A DNA stretch of 30,057 nt from Nitrososphaeria archaeon (GTDB lineage Archaea > Thermoproteota > Nitrososphaeria > Nitrososphaerales > Nitrososphaeraceae): positions 1 through 30,057 of the forward strand of contig JAJPIN010000183.1 of the NCBI GenBank assembly GCA_021324715.1. Direction: 5' to 3'. The notes under the pieces are model-generated. The model was not told the origin of the DNA and did no database searches. It saw only the letters and a list, made by a program, of their open reading frames with translations. Within the stretch, counting starts at the first letter, position 1; each line of letters opens with the position of its first letter. A program made the translations under genes and the position numbers. Of this stretch, positions 1-8,176 are shown in pieces.

Positions 1-128
1 AAATAGTTAGAGAATCTCTAGACATAGCAATTTGTTGAAAATTCATAACAGTTAGTAACGAACTTCCTCGAACAGACAAAGTATGAGAGCAGAAATGGGA
101 CTCTAATGAATTGTTAAATGTTAAATAA

Positions 129-140
129 ACTTAATATATT
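129..140 (+). promoter_or_regulatory. TATA-like element before the HAD phosphatase gene
   Basis: An A/T run (cttaatatatt) is centred about 36 bases before the ATG at 172. In an archaeal promoter this would place transcription start about 10 bases upstream of the ATG. No clear purine-rich ribosome binding site lies between the two. The call rests only on base composition and spacing. Confidence 0.4.
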
Positions 141-171
141 GTAAAGTAACTCTTCTCGACTAACAGTTAAA

Positions 172-822
172 ATGCTGATAATCTTCGACGTAGAAGGTGT
201 ACTTCTCAATGCAGAGTATCTACCCGTTCTTGCACAGAAACTCGGTCCAGAAAAAGAAAAAGAAATCTGGGATATTACAAAACAAGGCATAAGAGGAGAA
301 ATCGATTGGGAAGAAGGTCTCTATAGACGAGTCATTTCATTACGAGGTACTTCATTTGAAGATGCAAAGTATATTGCCGATAATTTAGAAATAATGCCTG
401 GAGCAAGAAAACTTTGCTATTCACTTAAAAAAGCGGGATGGAAGTTAATCGCCGTTTCTGGAGGTTTCACCATAATCACAGACAAACTCAAGGAGGAATT
501 ATGTTTGGATAAAATCTTTTCAAACGAACTGATTTTTATAGATGGTAGGCTAGACGGCGTAAAAATTAATGTTAGTTCCGATAAGGCTATGGTAGTAAAA
601 TCGATAATCCAGGAATGGGGATTAAAAAAGGAAGACATTGTAGTAGTAGTTGATGGAGCAAATGACTTGAAATTGTTTGATATTGCTGGATATACAGTTG
701 GGTTTTGTCCCGTTGAAATCGTGAAACAAAGGGCAGACACTACAATTGAAATTAGGGATTTGTCCATCTTGTTAAGTCTTTTAGAAAAGAAATTTGGTAA
801 GACCATAGAGACTCAATTATGA
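172..822 (+). CDS. HAD-family phosphatase, SerB/ThrH-like (probable phosphoserine phosphatase)
   Basis: Predicted cytosolic phosphomonoesterase of the haloacid dehalogenase family, most like phosphoserine phosphatase, the last step of serine synthesis. Visible motifs are the nucleophile motif DVEG (Asp6, with Glu8 where the usual second Asp sits), motif II SGG at 96-98, a lysine at 138, and the metal-binding DGAND at 161-165. At 216 residues the length is normal for SerB core enzymes without an ACT domain. The Asp-x-Glu form of motif I is also seen in ThrH-type enzymes, so the substrate is uncertain. The gene lies 23 bases upstream of cofE on the same strand and may be co-transcribed with it. 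A role with the downstream cysteine synthase (serine or phosphoserine supply) is possible but is inference. Confidence 0.8.
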   Translation: MLIIFDVEGVLLNAEYLPVLAQKLGPEKEKEIWDITKQGIRGEIDWEEGLYRRVISLRGTSFEDAKYIADNLEIMPGARKLCYSLKKAGWKLIAVSGGFTIITDKLKEELCLDKIFSNELIFIDGRLDGVKINVSSDKAMVVKSIIQEWGLKKEDIVVVVDGANDLKLFDIAGYTVGFCPVEIVKQRADTTIEIRDLSILLSLLEKKFGKTIETQL

Positions 823-845
823 AATCGATATTCATAAAATATTAA

Positions 846-1619
846 ATGTTCAACATGGATGATTTAACTAAGATACAAATAATTCCAATCACAATTCAAG
901 ATGATATAATCTATGGCGACGACATTACCAATATTATAATAAACTCACTCAAAGAAAAAAATGAGTCCTTACAAGAGAATGATGTAGTTGTTATTACACA
1001 CAAAATAATTTCAAAGGCAGAAGGTAAAATTACCGATCTGACAAAAATAGTTCCTTCTGAAGAATCAAAAAAAATTTCTTCACAGACTGGTAAGGATCCG
1101 AGACTGGTGGAGCTTATTTTTTCCCAATCCAAAGAAATAGTCAGAATAGAACGTGACATTATTATCACAGAAACTAAACATGGATTTGTTTGCGCTAACG
1201 CAGGAATTGATACCAGTAATGTAGGAAAATTATCTAATCATGTTGTATTGTTACCAGATGATCCAGATAAATCGGCTAGAAAAATAAGAGATGATCTAAA
1301 CTCAAGAACCAAGGCGACTGTAGGAGTAATTATTTCTGATACTTTTGGTAGACCGTTTAGGACGGCTCAAGTTAATATTGCAATTGGAATAGCGGGAATC
1401 GATCCAATCAAGAGTTATATTGGAAAACTCGATATGTATGGGAATGTTCTGAGGATCACCGAAATTGCAATTGCTGATGAAATAGCCTCTGCTGCTGAAC
1501 TTGTCATGTGTAAATCATCCCGTGTACCTGTAACAATCGTCAGGGGTTACGATTTTACATCTTATGATTCTTCAATATCAAAGCTCATTAGATTAAAAAA
1601 AGATGATCTATTTAGATGA
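846..1619 (+). CDS. cofE: Coenzyme F420-0:L-glutamate ligase
   Basis: CofE adds glutamate to F420-0 in a GTP-dependent reaction, completing the deazaflavin cofactor F420. The 257-residue protein matches the archaeal single-domain form. It has the N-terminal IIPI strand, the KIISKAEGK segment near 53-61, a TGKDPRLVELI segment at 81-91, and the SDTFGRPFR motif near 164-172, which belongs to the metal and substrate site, followed by a conserved glycine-rich IAIGIAGI. Two start codons are possible, ATG at 846 and ATG at 855, and the second leaves a more typical short N-terminus. Thaumarchaeota are known to make F420. No other F420 gene is in the window. Confidence 0.93.
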   Translation: MFNMDDLTKIQIIPITIQDDIIYGDDITNIIINSLKEKNESLQENDVVVITHKIISKAEGKITDLTKIVPSEESKKISSQTGKDPRLVELIFSQSKEIVRIERDIIITETKHGFVCANAGIDTSNVGKLSNHVVLLPDDPDKSARKIRDDLNSRTKATVGVIISDTFGRPFRTAQVNIAIGIAGIDPIKSYIGKLDMYGNVLRITEIAIADEIASAAELVMCKSSRVPVTIVRGYDFTSYDSSISKLIRLKKDDLFR

Positions 1620-1740
1620 TTCCAAATTACAAAAATCTGAAAAATGTGGAACATTTGGTGGTATTCTACAATACATAATACGATTGAGGGCGTTCTATAA
1701 ACATTTAATATCAACAGGACCCTGAGTAACAGTGTAAGGA

Positions 1741-2001
1741 ATGAATATGACAGCGGAAACTGGAGCTAATAAAACGTTTGATAAAGTTATAGACGTTAGA
1801 GGACTTTATTGTCCAGAACCAGTTTTCAGGACTAAAATTGAAATAGAAAAACTGGGTATCGGTGACAAACTAAAGATTATAGCTGACGACCCTGAATCAG
1901 AGGAAGATATAACAAGATGGGCACAAAAAACTGGTCATAATTTGTTATCTGTGGAAAAAAAAGATAACGATTTAGAATTTGTAATAAAGAAAACAAAGTG
2001 A
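1741..2001 (+). CDS. tusA: TusA/SirA-family sulfur carrier protein
   Basis: A small cytosolic sulfur-relay protein of 86 residues. The diagnostic motif is the N-terminal RGLYCPEP, in which the cysteine carries a persulfide, followed by the beta-alpha-beta-alpha-beta pattern of the fold (KLKIIADDPESEEDITRWA and a C-terminal strand). A short purine stretch (aagga) directly precedes the ATG, and a TATA-like tataaac lies near 1696. The stop is only five bases before the next ATG, which opens a cysteine synthase-like gene, so the two are very likely co-transcribed. This suggests a TusA that passes sulfur to, or receives it from, cysteine metabolism. Partner identity is inference. Confidence 0.88.
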   Translation: MNMTAETGANKTFDKVIDVRGLYCPEPVFRTKIEIEKLGIGDKLKIIADDPESEEDITRWAQKTGHNLLSVEKKDNDLEFVIKKTK

Positions 2002-2006
2002 TTTGA

Positions 2007-2999
2007 ATGACATCTATAATTGGACCCGAAATACTACAACGTATAGGTAATACTCCATTATATGAGCTCTCATCTTATTCAAATGAAAATATTAAATTTT
2101 ATGCAAAATTAGAATGGTACAATCCATTCGGTTCAGTCAAAGATAGAGCGGCATATTGGATGATTAAGGACGCTGAAAAGAAAGGTTTACTCGTAAAAAA
2201 TAAGAGCATAATTATTGAGCCTACTTCTGGAAATACTGGAATCGCACTAACTGGTATTGCCTCCTCGATGGGTTACAAAGTTGAAATTGTTATTCCCGAG
2301 AAGGTTAGTGAGGAAACCAAAAGGATTCTGAAAAATCTCGGAGCGGTGCTCCATGAAACTTCAGACGATTTGTGTCCACGCGTTGGAGCAGGAACCGATC
2401 AAAGTATTGCTCTTGCTATGGCCATAGCAAAACCAAGAACCGACGTTTATTATATGCCAAACCAATATGAAAATGATTCAAATTTCTTATCACACTACGA
2501 GAGTACCGGTCCTGAAATTTGGGAACAAACTTATGGCAAAGTAACGCATTTCTTTACAGGCTGTGGGACAGGAGGCACTATAACAGGAACTGGCACTTTT
2601 CTTAAGGAGAAGAATAAAAATATAAAGGTTATCGCTATTCAAGCCCAACAGAATCATCTGCTTCAAGGGTTGAGAAACTTTGAAGAATCATCGATGCCAG
2701 GTCTCTTCAAACGTAGAGAAGACATAGTTGACCAATGGATGACTGCTACAAATCAGGATTCATTTGACGCAGTTAAGGATCTACTAAGAAAAGAAGGCTT
2801 GTTCGTAGGGCCATCTTCAGGATCAGTTATGTCTTCAATGTTAAAGTTTTCAAAGGGAATTGAAAAGGGGAATATAGTAGGTATTTTTGCTGATGACGGC
2901 AGAAAATTCAAAAGTCTGTATAAAGAGCAAAATATACTTGTAGAAAGTGACTATGCTTCTGCATTGGAGAAATTGCCGGAATTATATATTAAGACATAG
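2007..2999 (+). CDS. PLP-dependent cysteine synthase, CysM-like
   Basis: Fold-type II PLP enzyme predicted to make cysteine from an activated serine and a sulfur donor. The 330-residue protein carries GNTPLYEL at the N-terminus, NPFGSVKDRAA near 39-49 (Schiff-base lysine at 45), the substrate loop TSGNTGIA near 72-79, and the phosphate-binding GCGTGGTITG near 186-195. The WYNPFGSVKDRAA and THF segments resemble CysM more than CysK. CysM-type enzymes include forms that use O-acetylserine, O-phosphoserine or protein-bound sulfur, and the sequence alone does not decide. It follows tusA by five bases, which makes a carrier-protein sulfur donor plausible. Its stop is one base from the convergent stop of trxB. 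Confidence 0.88.
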   Translation: MTSIIGPEILQRIGNTPLYELSSYSNENIKFYAKLEWYNPFGSVKDRAAYWMIKDAEKKGLLVKNKSIIIEPTSGNTGIALTGIASSMGYKVEIVIPEKVSEETKRILKNLGAVLHETSDDLCPRVGAGTDQSIALAMAIAKPRTDVYYMPNQYENDSNFLSHYESTGPEIWEQTYGKVTHFFTGCGTGGTITGTGTFLKEKNKNIKVIAIQAQQNHLLQGLRNFEESSMPGLFKRREDIVDQWMTATNQDSFDAVKDLLRKEGLFVGPSSGSVMSSMLKFSKGIEKGNIVGIFADDGRKFKSLYKEQNILVESDYASALEKLPELYIKT

Positions 3000-3000
3000 T

Positions 3001-3975
3001 TCATTTGGGAAATTTATTTTCACTTAACCATTTTTCAACATCCAGCGCCGCCATACACCCAAATCCCGCAGCTGTTACCGCTTGCCTATAACGATAATCA
3101 TGAACATCGCCAGCGGCAAAAATTCCTTCTACACTAGTTTTAGTATTTTCTTTGAGAACTACATAGCCTTTGTCATCCAACTCTAATTGATCTTTGAAAA
3201 TTGAAGTATTCGGTTCATGACCAATTGCTACAAAAAGGCCTCCTACTGATAAATTACTTGTCATGCCTGTAGTTAGATCCTTTATGTCTATGCTTTCTAT
3301 CTTCTTATTACCGCTGATTCCTGTCACGACGTGGTTCCATATGATTTGAATTTTCGAGTTTTCGAATGCCTTTTCTTGTAGGATTTTGCTGGCTCGCAAG
3401 AAGTCTCTCCTGTGAATAATCTTGACTGATTTACCAAATTTAGTAAGGAATGTTGCCTCTTCAATTGCAGTATCACCCCCGCCAATTACCGCGATCTCTT
3501 CACCTTTGAAGAACGGCCCATCACAAGTAGCGCAATAGGAAACACCCCTTCCCCCAAATTCTTCTTCACCGTTTATGCCCAATTTTCTAGGAGATGCTCC
3601 AGTACAAAGTAATATCGCCCTGCCTTCAAAACTTTCAGAGTGAGTTGATATGCGAAACGGATGATTCTTGAAATTTACTTTTACAACTTCATCATCGATT
3701 ATTGTGGTACCAAACCGCTCAGCTTGTTGTCTCATATTCATCATAAGCTCTGGTCCAAAAATACCATTGGGGAAACCTGGATAATTTTCAACTTCACTAG
3801 TAGTCATAAGTTGGCCGCCAGGAAGGGACCCAGTAATTATCAGAACCTTCAGCTTTGCGCGCGATGTATAGACGCCTGCCGTAAAACCCGCCGGTCCGGA
3901 GCCTATAATTATTACATCATACTGGTCCCGTGCTTCTGAAGAGGTATCGGAATCATGTTTTGCATTTTTTGACAT
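3001..3975 (-). CDS. trxB: Thioredoxin reductase (NADPH), FAD-dependent
   Basis: Low-molecular-weight flavoprotein that passes electrons from NADPH to thioredoxin or a related redoxin in the cytosol. Over 324 residues it shows the FAD-binding GSGPAGFTAG at 25-34, the ATP-dimer region GGQLMTTSEVENYPGF, the redox-active CATC at 148-151, the NADPH-binding GGGDTAIEEA starting at 165, and the C-terminal FAD motif GIFAAGDV. About 18 extra hydrophilic residues precede the first strand. The gene is convergent with the cysteine synthase-like gene, with one base between the stops. Substrate preference (NADPH or another reductant) cannot be read with certainty. Confidence 0.93.
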   Translation of the reverse strand: MSKNAKHDSDTSSEARDQYDVIIIGSGPAGFTAGVYTSRAKLKVLIITGSLPGGQLMTTSEVENYPGFPNGIFGPELMMNMRQQAERFGTTIIDDEVVKVNFKNHPFRISTHSESFEGRAILLCTGASPRKLGINGEEEFGGRGVSYCATCDGPFFKGEEIAVIGGGDTAIEEATFLTKFGKSVKIIHRRDFLRASKILQEKAFENSKIQIIWNHVVTGISGNKKIESIDIKDLTTGMTSNLSVGGLFVAIGHEPNTSIFKDQLELDDKGYVVLKENTKTSVEGIFAAGDVHDYRYRQAVTAAGFGCMAALDVEKWLSENKFPK

Positions 3976-4829
3976 GTATGATTAACTGGAGAATGATTTA
4001 ACCAATTAATAATTTGTTCGGAAGTAAACAGATCGGTTGTTTGATTTATAGTGGAAGGAACGATAATATTGCTAGAATTAATGGGCTTGTTAAAAATTTC
4101 TCAAATTATTGTTTAACTTTATCCAATATATCTATATGTTCTTTGCATAGTACCGAAATTATCACACGATTATAAACCAATTCTTCACAAAGAGGCATGA
4201 AACATTTACAGTGATATATAGATTAAATTGAGTTACCATTACTAAGGAAAAAATGGCCTGATTTGCATTTTCATTCAATATACGAGCTGACAAAGATAAA
4301 GCTAACATTAACTAATGGCAAACTCCTGGTCTCTTTCTTTACTATTAATAGAGAGCAAATCTTTTAGCATTTTCTGAAATAATGCCCTTTTGGTTTGCCG
4401 GTACCTTCGATAAGGCCAAAAATAGTTATTAAAGTTTGCAAACCGCAAATTAATTGTCTAGCATGGTCTTTCGTGTCATTTTCGTAACGAGAGCATCCTA
4501 AATTATCTTCAAATATAACGTTTACATGGTTTAGTTACATCTGTTTTTCATTAATAATTCCAGAGTAGTTTCTTTGATGGCAGTAATGTAACTTTCAAGT
4601 TAATATCGCGTGGTGAATTTCGTATCTTTTGTAAGTGAGCTGTATCCTAAACTTTGTCTGACCGATTAATCACCGTATTGTTTACAATATAGCCTTGTTC
4701 ATGTTGAAATAATTGACAAATGACCAGACTTGCGATTAAACTCTTGTGAATTTTCCTCGAACTCTAGTAAGGGCAGGAGTAGAGACGCACCTCTGATAAT
4801 TATTATATGCGAATCACTTTAACTCTACC
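3976..4829. other. Gene-free intergenic stretch (854 bp)
   Basis: No open frame of note, tRNA or rRNA was recognised on either strand. The stretch is AT-rich and holds short self-complementary elements: GTTTGCAAAC at 4434-4443, an overlapping TTTGC/GCAAA pair, and CCTT/AAGG around 4404-4415. It contains the promoter of trxB (minus strand) at its left end and the 3' flank of thi4 at its right end. It may hold an unrecognised non-coding RNA or decayed sequence, but nothing visible decides this. Confidence 0.6.
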
Positions 4830-5636
4830 CTAGTTTATCTTTATATCAGGATTTGGTATTTTCTTTAATTTATTTAGAGCAACTTGTGCTGCTTTCCTAC
4901 CAGATAACAACATTGATCCAAATGTAGGCCCCATTCTAGGTAATCCATGTGTTTCTGTTGCTGACATTCCGGCAGCTATTAATCCAGGATAAACTTCCCC
5001 TGTATATTCAACAACCGCATCTTCTCCTGAGACCGACATAGGTTCCATTCCTTTCCACTTCAAATATCCTCTATCCATTAATCTCTTTACGGCTACGGAG
5101 TCATGCCCTGACGCATCTATTACTATTTTTGATTCGAGGGCAACAGGGTCTACGCATGTAATATTTCTCGGTAAAGCAGAAACAGGCATCCAGTTTATGA
5201 CAACTCCACCCACCCTTTCATTTTTCAGTACCAAGTCGTCAAATTTAGTAAGCTGGAGGAATCTTACACCCGAATCACATGCAGATGCGATTAGCTTTGA
5301 ACATGCGTGAGGTCCCCATGTCGCATATAATGAATCCGAAATTTTTCTGTAGGGTACTCCAAGTTCATCCCATATTTTATTTGCTGGATATCTGACCGTC
5401 ACGGGATTCATCATGTATCCTCCTACCCAATATCCCCCACCGACATAGTTATTTTGTTCTATTATGAGGGTGTGAACTCCATTTTTGCATAACTCTCTTC
5501 CAGCCATCAATCCTGCTGGTCCAGCCCCAATGATAATTACATCGCAATCACTATATTCAATCAAAGTTTCATTGAACATATTTGCTATAGTTCTGGTTAT
5601 TTCCTTCTCGCTTGACTCGGCGAAAATCTTTTCCAT
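4830..5636 (-). CDS. thi4: Thiazole synthase Thi4, cysteine-type
   Basis: Thi4 makes the thiazole half of thiamine from NAD and glycine. The 268-residue protein has the NAD/FAD-type fold with GAGPAGLMAGREL at 37-49, a VGGGYWVGGYMM loop near 65-76, and the C-terminal GMSATETHGLPRMGPTFGSM segment typical of the family. At the sulfur-donor position it has cysteine (ITCVDP, Cys161). Methanogen enzymes have histidine there, while the yeast enzyme and the characterised Haloferax enzyme have cysteine. This points to a protein-derived sulfur (suicide) mechanism, or at least a haloarchaeal-like one. No thiamine riboswitch motif was seen upstream. The gene stands alone on the minus strand. Confidence 0.93.
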   Translation of the reverse strand: MEKIFAESSEKEITRTIANMFNETLIEYSDCDVIIIGAGPAGLMAGRELCKNGVHTLIIEQNNYVGGGYWVGGYMMNPVTVRYPANKIWDELGVPYRKISDSLYATWGPHACSKLIASACDSGVRFLQLTKFDDLVLKNERVGGVVINWMPVSALPRNITCVDPVALESKIVIDASGHDSVAVKRLMDRGYLKWKGMEPMSVSGEDAVVEYTGEVYPGLIAAGMSATETHGLPRMGPTFGSMLLSGRKAAQVALNKLKKIPNPDIKIN

Positions 5637-6090
5637 AGTGTAATTAACGGTGTACCTCGTATTAATATTATGTGTATAATGATCATCCGAATGAGTTCAA
5701 ATTTCAATTAAAAGCATATAGTAATTATTAGAAATGTCAGATCCCGCTGCCAGGCGACTATTTTGGTATCTTTTCGCATGCTCAAAGGGTGGAGAAAATA
5801 GAATCAAGAATACTAACCTGCTGCAGGATACCCCAATTAACATAAACCGTACTGCAGAAGCTTTACAACTTGATTATAAGTGCTCAACATCTCGTTGACC
5901 TGTAAATAAGAATATTTGATTTCACCCTGGGTAAAAATATGGGACAATGTACTTTGTTTCAATATATTTTGAATCAAATATGGACACAATTCACGAAATT
6001 GTAAACAAAAACAACTAATTAAAAAGGGTTCAGCAGAAATTGAAGAAGAGATTTCAGTAAAAAATCTGAAAAAGGTAATTGCTTCTTATC
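5637..6090. other. Intergenic stretch between thi4 and the TPR gene (454 bp)
   Basis: Holds the upstream region of thi4 (minus strand) on its left and the 3' flank of the TPR gene on its right. No RNA gene or regulatory fold was recognised. A short coding-like run on the plus strand near 6006-6133 has no start codon and runs into the antisense of the TPR gene, so it is not called as a gene. Confidence 0.5.
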
Positions 6091-7206
6091 CTAGATTGTT
6101 CTGGATAAAGGACCACTTCGTACTTTTTCAATAATGTCTTCGAGCAAATTAGTCAATTCTGACTTATGTGAATCAAGATATTCCTGTCCTTGGTCTCTCA
6201 ATCTGATTTGATACAATCTCAAATCACGATGCTGATCAAAAAATTGCTCAATCATTGTATTGCCATGTTTGGCTGGACTTGTTAATTGTTCAAAAGAGTC
6301 AATTGTTTGAAGTACATCCCCGTTTTTGACAGACTCAATTGATTTATCTAAAATTTCAATTATATCTCTTATTTCCTGAACTGGTGCTAAATATTCCTTG
6401 GATTTCAAAAAGCCCGATCGTTTTGTTTCTCCAAACTTGTCTGAAATGTCTCTAGAAAGTTCGTATGTAACTTCCTTGCCAAGATATGATTTCTTTTCTT
6501 TTATTATCACTAATCCCTTCATACTCAATCTAAAAAGTGCATCCTCAACATCCTGTTTGTCCATGCCAGTTGCCCAAACAATTTTACCTACATACTCATA
6601 TCCCTGTCGAAGGGATTCTAGAACAACCACCTCAAATATTCGCATAAATCCTTCTTCCGCACGGGCATTTTCAAAATCTCTATCTCGCACAGCTTTTTTT
6701 GCATGCGAAATATCTATTTCAATTGCCCTCTTCAAAGCTTCCATTCCATCGTTTACTTTCCCATCTAACGTGAGATAACAAGCATAGTTGTACCAAACCA
6801 ATCCATCGCTTGGATTTGCATCCAAGGCTTTGGTACAGCATTCTATTGCCTTGACATAGTTATTCATTTTATAATACGCAAGACCCTTCAAATTCCAGGC
6901 TTCATGATTGCCGGGATCAATATCTAATGCCATATCAAAAGATGAGATGGCAAAAGAATAATCGCCCGAATGGAAATGAGCATATCCTTTCTTTATCCAT
7001 GCATCAACAAACTTTGGATCTAATCTAAGAGCCAATTCAAAATTACGTATGGCATCATTTAATTTATCATTGGACATGTAATTGACTCCTTTTTTATACA
7101 AATCGCGGACCTGAAAGTCGCGATGGTCTACCGTATTTTTAGTCGCTTCTGAATTGTTGGAAGATTTATCATTCTTGTCCTTAACTTTAAAGAATCTGCG
7201 CATCAC
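6091..7206 (-). CDS. TPR-repeat protein with a predicted winged-helix segment
   Basis: A 371-residue cytosolic protein of unknown function. Residues about 33-165 form three to four tetratricopeptide repeats (for example AIRNFELALRLDP and AISSFDMALDIDPGN), which usually bind partner proteins. Residues about 190-255 look like a winged helix: a helix pair around VGKIVWATGMDKQDVEDALFRL, then a basic wing with GLVIIKEKKSYLGKEV. The rest is mainly charged helices. Two ATG codons lie next to each other at the start. The arrangement suggests a regulator or scaffold that joins a protein-binding platform to a DNA- or RNA-binding module. That role is inference. The gene is monocistronic on the minus strand. 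Confidence 0.85.
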   Translation of the reverse strand: MMRRFFKVKDKNDKSSNNSEATKNTVDHRDFQVRDLYKKGVNYMSNDKLNDAIRNFELALRLDPKFVDAWIKKGYAHFHSGDYSFAISSFDMALDIDPGNHEAWNLKGLAYYKMNNYVKAIECCTKALDANPSDGLVWYNYACYLTLDGKVNDGMEALKRAIEIDISHAKKAVRDRDFENARAEEGFMRIFEVVVLESLRQGYEYVGKIVWATGMDKQDVEDALFRLSMKGLVIIKEKKSYLGKEVTYELSRDISDKFGETKRSGFLKSKEYLAPVQEIRDIIEILDKSIESVKNGDVLQTIDSFEQLTSPAKHGNTMIEQFFDQHRDLRLYQIRLRDQGQEYLDSHKSELTNLLEDIIEKVRSGPLSRTI

Positions 7207-7264
7207 TATTGATTAACTTAGTCAAAATAAATAGATTACACTTGCTTAAACAAGTTAAGTCAAA

Positions 7265-7492
7265 TCAAGTGTAACTGCGTAAATTAGGCGGCTTAAACCA
7301 TATTGGCCCACCTAAATAATCTGATCCAGTATCGAGTTCTGGTTCGAGTAACTGTGATCCTTCATATCCAGACTTTTGTATACCGTCGCCACCTCCTGAT
7401 TTCGATTGTTCCGATGTCTCCGGTAAGAGGTTTGCAGTCTCGGGCTCTGATCCACACGGGTTTGACCGAGACAGAGATGGAGTAAGATGCAA
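7265..7492 (-). CDS. Doubtful small hypothetical protein
   Basis: A 75-codon frame that can start only at TTG (7492), since a stop lies two codons upstream and there is no internal methionine. The product is rich in Ser, Gly, Glu and Pro, with no hydrophobic segment, and ends in GGPIWFKPPNLRSYT, which looks less random than the rest. The stretch is richer in G+C than the flanking intergenic DNA, which favours either a coding or a structured-RNA function. No family was recognised. An overlapping plus-strand frame looks less protein-like. It lies 58 bases upstream of the TPR gene on the same strand. Confidence 0.35.
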   Translation of the reverse strand: MHLTPSLSRSNPCGSEPETANLLPETSEQSKSGGGDGIQKSGYEGSQLLEPELDTGSDYLGGPIWFKPPNLRSYT

Positions 7493-8176
7493 GTCCTAGT
7501 GTCAAAAGCATCTGTTACAAAAATTCACTTTCAAAATTGGACTAGGAGAAATAAAGTCTGCACTATAAAGTACAATTATTTATAGACTTTTGAAAATTTT
7601 ATAAAAAATGAATAATTGCGATGTCGGAAGATTTTCGGATTTATCCACAAGAATAATTAAGTTAATTTTGTTCAATTACTCAAAACAGTAATTGATAGAA
7701 TATCGAAGGATTGTTGCCACTGTATTGCAAATTAACCTAATGATGATTAACAATTTTGCCTTCATAGTTTCGAAATATCAATGATTATTTGTGATTCTCT
7801 CCTTAGTAATGATACTTTTTATCAGTTCTCTGTCAGTGAAAAATATTGACGATACTTCCTTCATTTCATTTACAGTCTATAATCCTTGGAGAATAGAGAT
7901 CAATAAAATGTAAAAATCCTAATTGATACTCTAATGGGGAATAACTAAAAATGAATTAAGCCCTATCAAGTATACACAGTCAATTTGATCAAATAGCCAC
8001 ATTTTATGAATTGCTCCGCACATGTAACGAGTTAAAAATATTTAAACACAATTTTATGATACTTGCATAAAAGCTCAGAATTATGATTAATCAGATCTAC
8101 TAGTGTTTTATAATAAAATCATTAGAATTTCATATTATATTGTTATATTATTTATACTTCTCTAAAATATTGGTCA
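7493..8176. other. Long upstream region of amt (684 bp)
   Basis: AT-rich DNA before the ammonium transporter gene. It holds the amt promoter at its right end and a second TATA-like run (ttaaaaatatttaaacac, about 8031-8048) that could drive a longer transcript. A 40-codon frame beginning with GTG (7791-7913) encodes a hydrophobic start followed by a polar tail, but without supporting signals. No tRNA or known riboswitch was seen. The length would allow room for regulation of ammonium uptake, which is inference. Confidence 0.5.
8145..8157 (+). promoter_or_regulatory. TATA box of amt, spacing for a leaderless mRNA
   Basis: The run attatttatac ends about 20 bases before the ATG at 8177, with the TATA core centred about 24 bases upstream of that ATG. 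In archaea transcription starts about 25 bases after the TATA centre, so the mRNA would begin at or next to the start codon. No Shine-Dalgarno-like sequence precedes the ATG, which agrees. Confidence 0.6.

Noticed and set aside
5637..5800. Possible thiamine riboswitch upstream of thi4
   Set aside because: On the minus strand no CTGAGA-type element or the other conserved thiamine-aptamer segments could be found.
6003..6133. Coding-like run on the plus strand (KKGSAEIEEEISVKNLKKVIASYP)
   Set aside because: It has no start codon in frame after the stop at 6003-6005, and its last part is the antisense of the TPR gene. The only nearby ATG (5980) is in another frame and ends after 12 codons.
7340..7360. 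T-loop-like ggttcgagt suggesting a tRNA
   Set aside because: The flanking bases cannot pair into a T stem and no acceptor or anticodon arm was found. The same holds for agttcgagg on the minus strand near 4760 and gttcaaat near 5695.
7739..7800. Box C/D small RNA around aatgatga at 7739-7746
   Set aside because: The box C-like sequence is not followed by CTGA boxes at the expected distances.
7791..7913. 40-codon GTG-start frame in the amt upstream region
   Set aside because: It has a hydrophobic start but no promoter spacing, no ribosome binding site and no recognisable family; short frames like this are expected by chance in AT-rich DNA.
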